The notes under the pieces were generated by a model that ran no database searches, was not told where the DNA came from, and worked only from the letters and a program-made list of their open reading frames with translations. This document shows, in pieces, positions 1 to 7,075 of a stretch of 11,603 nucleotides of DNA. This stretch comes from an uncultured Verrucomicrobia subdivision 3 bacterium (GTDB taxonomy: Bacteria; Verrucomicrobiota; Verrucomicrobiae; Limisphaerales; UBA11358). The DNA lies in assembly GCA_903847285.1 (NCBI GenBank), contig CAINDH010000045.1:1-11603 (forward strand), written 5' to 3'. A program made the position numbers and the translations under genes. Every line of letters starts with the position of its first letter. Within the stretch, counting starts at the first letter, position 1.

Positions 1-124
1 CCAGCAGCAATGCGACCGCATTGCGGAACAGTTAAACAATCGTCCTAGACTACGCCTCGGCTTCTTAACTCCCAACGAGGTCTATTACTAACCATTTTGT
101 CGCACTACAAATGTGAAACTAAAA
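1..124 (+). mobile_element. IS30-family insertion sequence, 3' end only
   Basis: This is the right-hand end of an IS30-like element. It holds the last codons of a transposase (see 2-91) and a short non-coding tail that includes TTGTCGCACTACAAATGTG (97-115). Read inward from the end, the tail gives CACATTTGTAGTGCGACA, which resembles the terminal inverted repeats I remember for IS30-family elements. The minus-strand gene to its right loses its expected reading frame exactly here, so the element boundary should lie within about 117-127. The exact border and the short target duplication cannot be fixed because the other end of the element is outside the window. Confidence 0.75.
2..91 (+). CDS. 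IS30-family transposase, C-terminal fragment (runs off left edge)
   Basis: Frame 2 from the window edge is open for 29 codons and ends at TAA (89-91). The translated tail contains IAEQLNNRPR followed by LRLGFLTPNEVYY. The 'LNNRPRK-LG(F/W/Y)-TP-EV' ending is characteristic of the C-terminus of IS30-family DDE transposases, just beyond the catalytic RNase H-like domain. The transposase cuts and joins the ends of its own element. Only this tail is visible, so nothing can be said about the catalytic DDE residues or whether the enzyme is intact. The stop lies about 30 bases before the inferred element end, as expected for a compact insertion sequence. The motif match is strong despite the short length. 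Confidence 0.8.
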   Translation, partial: QQQCDRIAEQLNNRPRLRLGFLTPNEVYY

Positions 125-2441
125 CCTGTTCAACGCCTGCACACCGTTCGTAGAATTATTCACGCTGAAATATAGCTGCTTGGTCTGCGCGGGAATTTGA
201 ATCGCCGCCGTCGCGCTGGAACTGCTGCCGTAAATCGGCTCGGTGTAACTCACAGTCAGAACATCGCCCGGCGAAACTTTCAACGTGCCGTCCTGGCTGA
301 TCACGCCAGAGGTCAGCGATGTTGGCAATCCACCAGTGTTGCGGAAGACGCCGCTGTTGGTGCTGGTCTCCGTCAACGTGATGGATTCGGAATCGCCGCT
401 GGTCGGGTCAAAAACAGTGACGAGGAGTGTTTGAATAGTATTCGTGGCGGTGTTGCCGACGGCATTGGTAAGGGTAACAAAAACATTCGTCCCGACAGTA
501 TAAAGCGCAATCGTCGCACCATTTGTATCGGTAAAACGAATATTCACCGTCACGCCATTCGTCGACGTGCTAGGGGGAATGATGGCGTTTGCTGAAATGG
601 TCGTGCCGCCGATGTTGACGCTATTGCTAACTGTGCCACCAGAGAGAATTTGGAACTGATATTGAAACATACTGGAACCACGACTCAAAATAATGGGAAT
701 CGTATAGCCTGTTCCGTCCAACGGAAACGGCGTGCCACTTACGCTATCGGCAATAGGTGTGCCATTCAGCGTTGTAGAAGAAGATACATAAACCAAGTTC
801 GTGGACGGCGCGTCAATGACCACGGTGTTACCGAGGGGCAAGAGTCCTTTGTTATCAATCTGCACGGAGTATTGGACGGTGTCGCCGATGCTCAAACCCG
901 CAGGCGCGACGTCGTTGGTAACGAACGCTGTTTTGAGAATGACCGGCGTGGGAAACGGCAAGACCGTGGTGCCGGCGTCAATGTAGGGATTGCCAGGCAA
1001 GGCGCGATCTGCGTCTTCACCCCACGCGGCGGTAAGCAGCGTGCCATTCACCGTGTATATTCTCATGCCCGTCTGACTGCGGCTCGGGTCGTAAATCTTC
1101 AGTGACTGCAAATTGACTACGGTGAAGTTTGTATCGTATTTGTTGCCATTCGGATCGGTCAACAAACCAGCCTTATCGCCTTTGTAATCTACATAAAGCG
1201 TTGCGTTCCCCAGCGCTGTTACCCAGACAGGGCTGCCGTTCACGGAGCCATCCGAGCTGCCCGGCCCGTAACCGACCGTCGCTTCAGTAGTCAACGCCGC
1301 CTTTGGCACCAGCGTGAAACCCCAGTTGTAAGAAGTATCCGCCGTGTTGTTCGCCGCGACGGTGCAAACTGCAAAAAAATTCGACCCATTCGCGCTGACA
1401 AAGCTTGCTCCGGAACCAATCGGCATCTGAAACTGATAAACGCCGTTCGTGCCAGGAATCGCAAAACTCCCGCCGCCCCCCTGCGTGTTGTAGCTGATGG
1501 TCAAAGCGTTTGTGCTGGGGTTGAAAAGATACACATACGCCGGCTGCGTGCCGCTGGAAGCCGAACTGACTGGTGTGTAGTAAGTGTCGTCCCACGATTC
1601 CACCGGATACAACGTGAACCAGTCACTCGCGTAACTAGCACCCACGTGACCGATAAGCAAATCCGCCTGCACCGGCTTGGAAGACGTGATGCGCCCGCCT
1701 TTTTTAATACCACCGTTGATGAGATATGATTCGCCTTGATTCAGCACCACTGTGAAACTCCCAATACCCGTGCCGTTTGTATCCACAGTGATTGAAGTGT
1801 TATTCTGGGCCGCCATTACAAACATGCCGACGTAGCGGAATAGATTGTTCGCCAAGTCTTGCCCCACCGGGCTGATGTAATTCGTCCCGTAATCCAGTGT
1901 GGACAGCACGCCCACCGCACCAGCAAACACCGGCCCAGTCGGAATCGGCCAAGCAGCTCGGGAAATTACCAACGCCTTGGTTGCCGCCACGCGATCGCGC
2001 GCGTCCCAGAGAATTTGGGCGGGATTTCGGGGCAATGGCACATTGTTCGTCAAGGTAACAACCGTTCCCACCGGAATCCCCCGTGGGATCGTTGGCAAAG
2101 CCGGGACAGATGCCATTAGCATTGTTGCCATCGCCCCACACCAATGTGGTAGGCTGCGAGGGCGTAGCCAGATTCACCTCGTAACCATCCTCCCATTGAT
2201 CGTAAAAAATCTGTGTGCCATCGCCGGTCACCACAATCGAGAAGGTAGAAAAATTCGTCTGCCCCGCGCCAGCAATGATGGACTGGTTGGCTTGGTAAAT
2301 CTGCGCCTCCGGCATGGGTAGATAAAAATCCTGCACCAAGGTGGCACCACGCGCCGCGCCGAGAGTCAATAGAAGAAAAAGCGCCGCCAGCAAAATCTGC
2401 CAGCCATAGCGCACCGGTTCACTCCGTAAATAACGATTCAT
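119..2441 (-). pseudogene. Large secreted beta-rich surface protein (DUF11-like), frameshifted and cut off by an IS
   Basis: The gene starts at the ATG at 2441 (MNRYLRSEP), or possibly ten codons upstream at 2471. It opens with a signal peptide: a basic stretch, a hydrophobic core ILLAALFLLLTLGAA, and cleavage near residues 30-33. The first frame encodes ATLVQDFYLPMPEAQIYQ and DGTQIFYDQWEDGYEV, runs to about position 2083, then becomes nonsense. The next frame continues sensibly as VGTVVTLTNNVPLPRNP down to 119. Removing one base from the C5 tract (2078-2082; G5 on the coding strand) restores NDPTG-IPVGTVV. Downstream come an IgGFc-binding-like region (about 1840-1260, with SYLINGG and ITSSKPVQADLLIGH), a DUF11-type beta domain (about 940-690) and another beta-sandwich (about 540-150). 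The frame ends abruptly as VQALNRF-stop, with the stop supplied by the IS30 end. It is probably a decayed cell-surface or adhesin-like protein; the domain calls are from pattern memory. Confidence 0.75.
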
Positions 2442-2851
2442 TTTGATAAATGGAAACACGCCAACCGGCATAACGCCGAATGGCTATCGTTAGGTGAGGA
2501 ACCTTTATGTCGCGAACGGATGGTTCTGATTAAACTTTCCACACTCCGTCCGCTTGGCGCGAATACTGGCCCAACCCAAATTGATTGCAAGACTTTTTTG
2601 TGAATAACTTGTGAATTGAGCCTCTACACTATTGAAATCCAACATATTAACAGAAAGATAACTATCTAGCCAGCGAACCCTGTTATCCAAAGCATCTAAA
2701 CCAGAATTATTCGATTGGAATGCGAATACACGAGCCAACGGCTAAGCCAGATTGGCCGCGAGGCGACGGCATGCACCACGTCGTTCCGGCTAAAGCCATG
2801 TCACTTCTCCGCCGATTCACAGTGTGACGCACCGGATTTCCGGGCGGCCTT
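2442..2851. other. Divergent spacer between two secreted-protein genes
   Basis: This stretch of about 410 bp separates two genes that both start outward from it, so promoters for both should lie here. I see no convincing gene. A 77-codon open frame on the minus strand (2505-2738) has no recognisable domain or signal sequence, and I do not call it. A direct repeat TTGTGAAT occurs twice, 11 bp apart (2598-2605 and 2609-2616), about one helical turn, and could be an operator. On the minus strand, TTGCAA (2590-2585) with an AT-containing hexamer 17-19 bp later is a weak promoter candidate for the leftward gene. No ribosome-binding sequence stands out before either ATG. Confidence 0.4.
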
Positions 2852-3880
2852 ATGCAATTAAAAAATCATTTTAAAATTTCCCTGGCGCTCGCGGCGCTGT
2901 TGCCTGTGCGCGCTGCCATTGCTGGATTATGCGCGCCCGGCTACTACAGTGCCACAGGCTCGGATCCAGGCGTGCCCGCACCGCCTGGATATTATGTTCC
3001 TACTAACGGTGCGACGGAACCAACAGCCGCGCCACCGGGATTTTTTGCCGCCGGTTTTGCCAATACGGAACCAACCTTGTCCCCTGCGGGCAGTTACACT
3101 CCCATCGCAGGTATGGCGGACGCCATCCTTGCGCCACCGGGCTACCTCGTTACCTCGAATGGAGCATCCAGCATAACGCCAGTGCCAGCGGGGTTCATCT
3201 CACCCAATTACGGCAATACCGCCCCAAATACTGTTCCGCCAGCGGGCTATTACGCACCGGTTTCAGGAATGACTCGCGGCGTAGCAGCGGTTCCAGGCTA
3301 CTATGTTGCGGGATTGGCGCAGACAAATCTCACACCAGCTGCACCAGGATATTTTGTGGCCAACGCCGCCGCCCGAACCCAAACCCCGGCGCCGCAAGGA
3401 ACCTTTGCGCCGTGTTTTGCTATGACCGCGCCACTTCCGGCCATGCCTGGATATTATTCACCCACGACCAAGGCGATTTCCCTCCAAATGGCTGTGCCGG
3501 GAAGCTTTGTTTGCACGGAAGGCGCCACGAATATCACGCTCGCTCCGCCCGGCAGCATCGCCCCGATTTCTGGAATGACTGCGGCGATTGCCGTCAGCGA
3601 ACTTGGCTCCATCCACGGCATTGGCATAGGCGAAATCAACCTTATCATTAGCAATTACTGGATTGCGAACCCTGGTATCACCATGTCGAATTTCACCCAT
3701 GCGGCCAACGGCTCTTGCAATTTACAGCTTATGGATGATCCCAATCCCAGCTTCACGGTCCTTGCCTCTACCAACCTTGTAGACTGGGAACCTGTCGGAC
3801 ACACCGCTACTGGCTTGCTGTTTGACGATCCAGCTTCTGTCGGCACGCTTCGAAGATTTTATCGTGTAAGTCTGCCTTAA
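2852..3880 (+). CDS. Secreted 'PGYY' tandem-repeat protein with Verrucomicrobial C-terminal module
   Basis: This protein has 342 residues. A signal peptide occupies residues 1-24 (MQLKNHFK, then a hydrophobic stretch, cleavage after AIA). Residues 27-248 are thirteen degenerate 17-residue repeats built around (A/P)PGYY...NGAT...P, recalling the Cys-rich GCC2/GCC3-type 'C-x-PG-x-Y' repeats but with almost all cysteines lost (only the first repeat begins CAPGYY). Residues 249-270 (GSIHGIGIGEINLIISNYW) resemble a worn EF-hand/dockerin-like loop-helix. Residues 298-342, with FTVLASTNLVDWEPVG and ending RRFYRVSLP, match a C-terminal beta module common on secreted Verrucomicrobial proteins. It is probably exported and either surface-attached or released. 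The ligand and role are unknown. It is divergent from the broken surface gene on its left. The start is set by the signal peptide; no Shine-Dalgarno is seen. Confidence 0.75.
   Translation: MQLKNHFKISLALAALLPVRAAIAGLCAPGYYSATGSDPGVPAPPGYYVPTNGATEPTAAPPGFFAAGFANTEPTLSPAGSYTPIAGMADAILAPPGYLVTSNGASSITPVPAGFISPNYGNTAPNTVPPAGYYAPVSGMTRGVAAVPGYYVAGLAQTNLTPAAPGYFVANAAARTQTPAPQGTFAPCFAMTAPLPAMPGYYSPTTKAISLQMAVPGSFVCTEGATNITLAPPGSIAPISGMTAAIAVSELGSIHGIGIGEINLIISNYWIANPGITMSNFTHAANGSCNLQLMDDPNPSFTVLASTNLVDWEPVGHTATGLLFDDPASVGTLRRFYRVSLP
2930..3595 (+). repeat. Thirteen in-frame 51-bp (17-residue) repeats with a three-unit higher-order period
   Basis: Counted in protein, every unit is 17 residues except the sixth (18). 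Units 2, 5, 8 and 11 share PGYYV or PGYLV starts. Units 4, 7, 10 and 13 share an '(T/A)P...(G/A)M(T/A)' core: TPIAGMA, APVSGMT, APCFAMT, APISGMT. Units 3, 6, 9 and 12 form a looser third class (FANTEP, YGNTAP). The repeat therefore appears to have expanded as a 51-residue (153-bp) block of three. The DNA has diverged well beyond recent slippage. Confidence 0.8.
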
Positions 3881-4126
3881 CTCGGGATATTTACGGGAAC
3901 TGATATCGCTCGAATGCGAATTCGGCCGAAACGCCATTGAAATATACGGACGTGGAATTTTTGAGGTCGGCTTAAAACCATTACGCGTGAAAAATGACGA
4001 CGCAGGATGACGTTAATTTGTCAACGATTGGATATTAGAGAACCGCAAAAAACAATTGCATCGCCGACGTCGGTTTGGCTTCATCCACGCGTGCCGCCAA
4101 CTGCCAATCATTCTCCGCGCCGCCGG

Positions 4127-4390
4127 ATGACCGTTTACTATTCCGGACGCGTGCAAGGCGTAGGTTTCCGTTACACCACCAAACAGACTGCTGCTGGCTT
4201 TGAACTCACCGGCACCGTGCGCAATTTGCCAGATGGCCGTGTAGAACTCATCGCCGAAGGTTTGCGCGATGAACTTGACGCTTTCCGCACCGCGCTACAT
4301 GATGCAGGTCTCGCTGGATTTATCCGTGACGAGCAAGTATCTTGGGCCGACGCAGAAAATAAATTTCGCGGGTTTGAAATCGTTCGTTAA
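4127..4390 (+). CDS. acyP: Acylphosphatase
   Basis: This small cytosolic enzyme hydrolyses acyl phosphates such as carbamoyl phosphate or acetyl phosphate. From the ATG at 4127 it is 87 residues, close to the usual 90 or so. The signature YYSGRVQGVGFRYTT carries the phosphate-binding Arg15, and VRNLPDGRVEL carries catalytic Asn33; the domain ends in the typical RGFEIVR. The start is uncertain. The first beta strand would be fuller from the in-frame GTG at 4091 (99 residues), and an ATG at 4007 is also in frame, but the codons before about 4100 show no family resemblance. The 246 bp between the upstream gene and 4127 hold no other recognisable gene. The stop is followed immediately by the ATG of the metallophosphoesterase, so the two are almost certainly co-transcribed. 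Confidence 0.92.
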   Translation: MTVYYSGRVQGVGFRYTTKQTAAGFELTGTVRNLPDGRVELIAEGLRDELDAFRTALHDAGLAGFIRDEQVSWADAENKFRGFEIVR

Positions 4391-5113
4391 ATGAAATACG
4401 CCATCATCGCTGACATCCACGGGAATCTGGAAGCTTTTCAAGTTGTCCTCGAAGACATCCGCGCCCAGCAAGTGGACCACATCGTGTGCCTCGGCGATGT
4501 TGTGGGCTACAACGCCAACCCCAAAGAATGCCTGCAGATTGTCCGCGACATGAACATTCCCTGCGTGAAGGGCAATCACGACGATCTCTGCTCCACCAAC
4601 AACGAGTTAGAAGGTTTCAACCCCCACGCCGCAGACGCCGTTCACTGGACACGCAACCAGTTGAATGACGATGAAAAAAAGTGGCTGCGAGATTTGAAAT
4701 ACACGCGCATGGCCGCCAACTTCACGATGGTTCACGCCACGCTGGATGCGCCCGATCGCTGGCAATACGTTTTTGAAAAGCTGGCGGCATCGGCAAGTTT
4801 TCCCTACCAACTTACCCAAGTCTGCTTCTTTGGCCACACGCACGTCCCCGTCGCCTTCATGCGCGATACGATGGTCCGTGGCGGGACGTATTCCAAATTC
4901 AAAATTGATCCGTCCAAAAAATATTTCATCAACGTCGGCGCCGTCGGCCAGCCGCGCGACAACAATCCAAAGTGCGCCTACGTCATCTATGATTTGACCG
5001 CAGGCACGATTGAACTCCGCCGCCTCGAATACGACATCGCCGCCGCGCAGGCCAAAATCATCGCCGCCGGCCTGCCCGAGCGCCTCGCGGAACGGCTGGC
5101 TTACGGCCGCTAA
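4391..5113 (+). CDS. Metallophosphoesterase (YfcE/MJ0936-like, calcineurin-type fold)
   Basis: This 240-residue protein has the full set of metal-binding motifs of the calcineurin-like phosphoesterase superfamily: D8-x-H10 (ADIHGN), G35-D36 (GDVVGYNANP), G61-N-H63-D (GNHDD), H115 (MVHATLD) and G148-H-T-H151 (GHTHVP). These residues bind a two-metal centre that hydrolyses phosphomono- or diesters. Early 'GDVVGYNANPKEC' with late 'FINVGAVGQPRDN' is typical of the small single-domain branch (Metallophos_2) often annotated as phosphodiesterase or predicted diadenosine tetraphosphatase. The true substrate cannot be read from the sequence. There is no signal peptide, so it is cytosolic. The ATG directly abuts the acylphosphatase TAA, suggesting translational coupling. 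The pairing with another small phosphate-ester hydrolase may be functional or accidental. Confidence 0.88.
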   Translation: MKYAIIADIHGNLEAFQVVLEDIRAQQVDHIVCLGDVVGYNANPKECLQIVRDMNIPCVKGNHDDLCSTNNELEGFNPHAADAVHWTRNQLNDDEKKWLRDLKYTRMAANFTMVHATLDAPDRWQYVFEKLAASASFPYQLTQVCFFGHTHVPVAFMRDTMVRGGTYSKFKIDPSKKYFINVGAVGQPRDNNPKCAYVIYDLTAGTIELRRLEYDIAAAQAKIIAAGLPERLAERLAYGR

Positions 5114-5120
5114 TTTTTCT

Positions 5121-5198
5121 TGCCACAGATAACACAGAGGCTGAACCTGCGCCCGCCTGAAGTTTCATCAGTGTTTCATCAATGTGCATCAGTGGCTG
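5121..5198. repeat. Intergenic interspersed repeat with imperfect inverted arms
   Basis: The spacer between the phosphoesterase and the glycosyltransferase holds GCCACAGATAACACAGAGG on the left and TCAATGTGCATCAGTGGC on the right. The right arm reverse-complements roughly to the left. Sequences of the 'CCACAGAT-AACACAGA ... TCTGTG-CATCTGTGG' type are, as I remember, dispersed in intergenic regions of Verrucomicrobial genomes. A transcript could fold here between the two genes. No poly-U tract follows, so I do not call it a terminator. Confidence 0.5.
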
Positions 5199-5205
5199 AA
5201 ACCGA

Positions 5206-6240
5206 TTGAAAATTTTAATTCTCAAACCCAGTTCGCTCGGCGATGTCATCCACGCCCTGCCCGTCCTGCGTTTGTTGAAACTTCAATATCGCGACGCGGA
5301 GATATTCTGGTGGATAGATTCCGCGCTCGCTCCGCTCATCGAAGGTGATCGTGATTTGACAGGCATCGTGCGCTTCGAGCGGCGGCGCTGGGGCAAGCCA
5401 CAACACTGGCCTGAAATGTTCCGCAGCATCCGCTGGCTCCGCGCGCAGCACTTCGACCTCGTCATTGATTTGCAATGTCTCGCTCGCAGCGGAGCATTTG
5501 CGTGGCTGGCGCGTGGAAAGCTCCTCGTCGGCCTTGACGAATCACGCGAAGGTGCAAACACCCTCTACGACGTCGCCGTGCCGCGCAAAAATTTTCAAAC
5601 GCACGCCGTGGATTGGTATCTCGCCACGCTGCCACCGCTCGGCGTGCCGGTGCATAAAAATTTCGACTGGCTGCCCGAGCGGAAAGAAATTTCCGCCGAG
5701 GTGAAACGGAAATGGTTTGGCGAAAATCCAGAATCCAAAATCCAAAATCCAAAATTGATCTTGCTACAGCCCGGTGCGCGTTGGGAAAACAAACGCTGGC
5801 CGACGGAACACTTCTGCGAACTCGTCCGGACGCTGGGCGAAAAATTTCCCGATGCCAGTTTCGCCGTGCTTGGCAGCAAGGACGACAAGGCGCTCGGCGA
5901 AAAAATTTTGCAAGCCGCACCGAAAAAAGTTTTGAACCTGTGCGGCGCAACTTCGTTGTTGGAGATGATTGAGTGGGTTCGGCGATGCGACCTACTCATC
6001 ACGAATGACACCGGGCCGATGCACGTCGCGGCAGCGATTGGCCGTCCACTCCTCGCGTTGTTCGGCCCGACGGAGCCGCGCCGCACCGGCCCCTATGGCC
6101 AGCTTGAAAATGTTTTACGGATTGAACTCCCCTGCTCTCCCTGCATGAAGTCGGATTGTCATTTCAGCAAGCCAGATGAATGCCTCCGCTCCCTGCCACC
6201 CGCGCTTGTCGCGCAACGCGCCATCGCAATTATTTCCTAA
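5206..6240 (+). CDS. Glycosyltransferase family 9, ADP-heptose:LPS heptosyltransferase-like
   Basis: GT9 enzymes transfer heptose from ADP-heptose onto the lipopolysaccharide inner core at the cytoplasmic side of the inner membrane. The protein is 344 residues and opens MKILILKPSSLGDVIHALPVL, the classic N-terminal Rossmann strand and SLGD loop of the family. That alignment fixes the start at a TTG codon (5206). The second domain has LLQPGARWENKRWP (residue 185 on) and T266-N-D-T-G-P-M-H273 followed by AAAIGRPLLALFGPTEP, the nucleotide-sugar-binding signature. The Cys-containing tail PCSPCMKSDCHFSKPDEC matches the 'C-x-PC...C' ending of heptosyltransferases. Residues about 173-184, in the inter-domain linker, are encoded by a 7-bp tandem repeat. 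The gene implies a Gram-negative envelope with a heptose-containing or similar core. Which heptosyltransferase (WaaC, WaaF or WaaQ) is not clear. Confidence 0.88.
   Translation: MKILILKPSSLGDVIHALPVLRLLKLQYRDAEIFWWIDSALAPLIEGDRDLTGIVRFERRRWGKPQHWPEMFRSIRWLRAQHFDLVIDLQCLARSGAFAWLARGKLLVGLDESREGANTLYDVAVPRKNFQTHAVDWYLATLPPLGVPVHKNFDWLPERKEISAEVKRKWFGENPESKIQNPKLILLQPGARWENKRWPTEHFCELVRTLGEKFPDASFAVLGSKDDKALGEKILQAAPKKVLNLCGATSLLEMIEWVRRCDLLITNDTGPMHVAAAIGRPLLALFGPTEPRRTGPYGQLENVLRIELPCSPCMKSDCHFSKPDECLRSLPPALVAQRAIAIIS
5725..5752 (+). repeat. 7-bp tandem repeat (AATCCAA)x4 inside the GT9 gene
   Basis: Four consecutive heptamers (AATCCAG, then AATCCAA three times) lie within the glycosyltransferase reading frame and encode the peptide NPESKIQNPK. 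This falls between the N-terminal and C-terminal Rossmann domains, where extra residues are tolerated. Three units add 21 bp and keep the frame, while gain or loss of a single unit would break it. The same heptamer array is common in intergenic DNA of related bacteria, as far as I recall. Confidence 0.8.
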
Positions 6241-6274
6241 AGATTCACCGTCATCTGCCGACATTTGGGTAGAA

Positions 6275-7075
6275 ATGTCATCCTCGGCCGCAGAATCTTG
6301 TTGTGACTCACGGAAACCCGGCGTTGCCGGATTTTTGCCGGATGAAACGTCGCTTTGCCCCAACAAAAACCTCACGCCCGAGACCGTTTTACCCAAAACA
6401 AAAATCTTGTTTGTGGATGACGAGCCAGCAATGGTCCGCGTCTTAAAAATGGGTATGCGCTCGATGGCTGAGCAGTGGGAGATGTCCTTTGCCGAAGGCG
6501 GCGAGGCGGGGTTGGAACTAGTGAAACAACAGAACTTCGACGTAATTGTGACGGATATGCGCATGGCCGGCATCAACGGCGCGCAACTTTTGAACTACGT
6601 TCTCCGTCACAACCCGCAAACTGTGCGCATTATTCTTTCCGGCTACGCGGACTTGAGCGAGGTCGTCAGTTGCGTCGGGCTGACGCATCAGTTTCTTACC
6701 AAACCATGCAGCCTTGACGATTTGAAGTCGTGCCTGAAAAAAGTCACGGGTATCAAGCATCAGCTCGGCCACGAAAAATTGCGCGAACTGACCGGCGGAC
6801 TGACGAGCCTGCCGGGAATCCCGGAATTATATCTGGAAATTGCCGAGGCGTTGCAGTCGCCGCTCACTTCGTCAGATCGCATCGCGGAAAGCCTGCGGCC
6901 TACTGGCCCGCCAATGGTAATACGCGCGATGCCGTCGCCAAAAACAATGGCGCAATTGTTGGAAATGTTCGTTACCAGCAGCATGAGCGTTTGGGCAAAG
7001 CCTTCGACTTCGATGGCAACCACTCATTTGTCGCCATTCAAGATTCTCCGAGTTTTCAATTTCAAGACCAGTTGA
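6275..7075 (+). CDS. Response regulator: intact receiver domain, truncated HDOD output domain
   Basis: From the ATG at 6275 the open frame is 266 codons. An in-frame ATG at 6176 lies inside the glycosyltransferase gene and is less likely. After a 40-residue variable leader comes a complete CheY-like receiver: KTKILFVDDEP with acidic pair D48/D49, phosphoacceptor D94 (VIVTDMRMAG), S122 (IILSGYAD) and K143 (FLTKPCSL). It should be phosphorylated by an unidentified histidine kinase; none is in the window. Next, LRELTGGLTSLPGIPELYL and ALQSPLTSSDRIAE are the start of an HDOD output domain. That domain stops after about 35 residues, near 6890. The last 60 codons (RPTGPPMVIRAM...) are a LamG domain read out of frame and have no meaning as protein. 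The receiver may still fold, but the output function is lost, so treat the gene as probably non-functional. Confidence 0.75.
   Translation: MSSSAAESCCDSRKPGVAGFLPDETSLCPNKNLTPETVLPKTKILFVDDEPAMVRVLKMGMRSMAEQWEMSFAEGGEAGLELVKQQNFDVIVTDMRMAGINGAQLLNYVLRHNPQTVRIILSGYADLSEVVSCVGLTHQFLTKPCSLDDLKSCLKKVTGIKHQLGHEKLRELTGGLTSLPGIPELYLEIAEALQSPLTSSDRIAESLRPTGPPMVIRAMPSPKTMAQLLEMFVTSSMSVWAKPSTSMATTHLSPFKILRVFNFKTS

Noticed and set aside
2505..2738. 77-codon minus-strand open frame in the divergent spacer
   Set aside because: It has no signal peptide, domain, ribosome site or family resemblance, and it occupies the place where promoters are expected.
6730..6891. GTG-started upstream extension of the LamG frame
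   Set aside because: These codons overlap the receiver and HDOD coding sequence in another frame and show no signal peptide or domain, so they are not a genuine start for the lectin protein.
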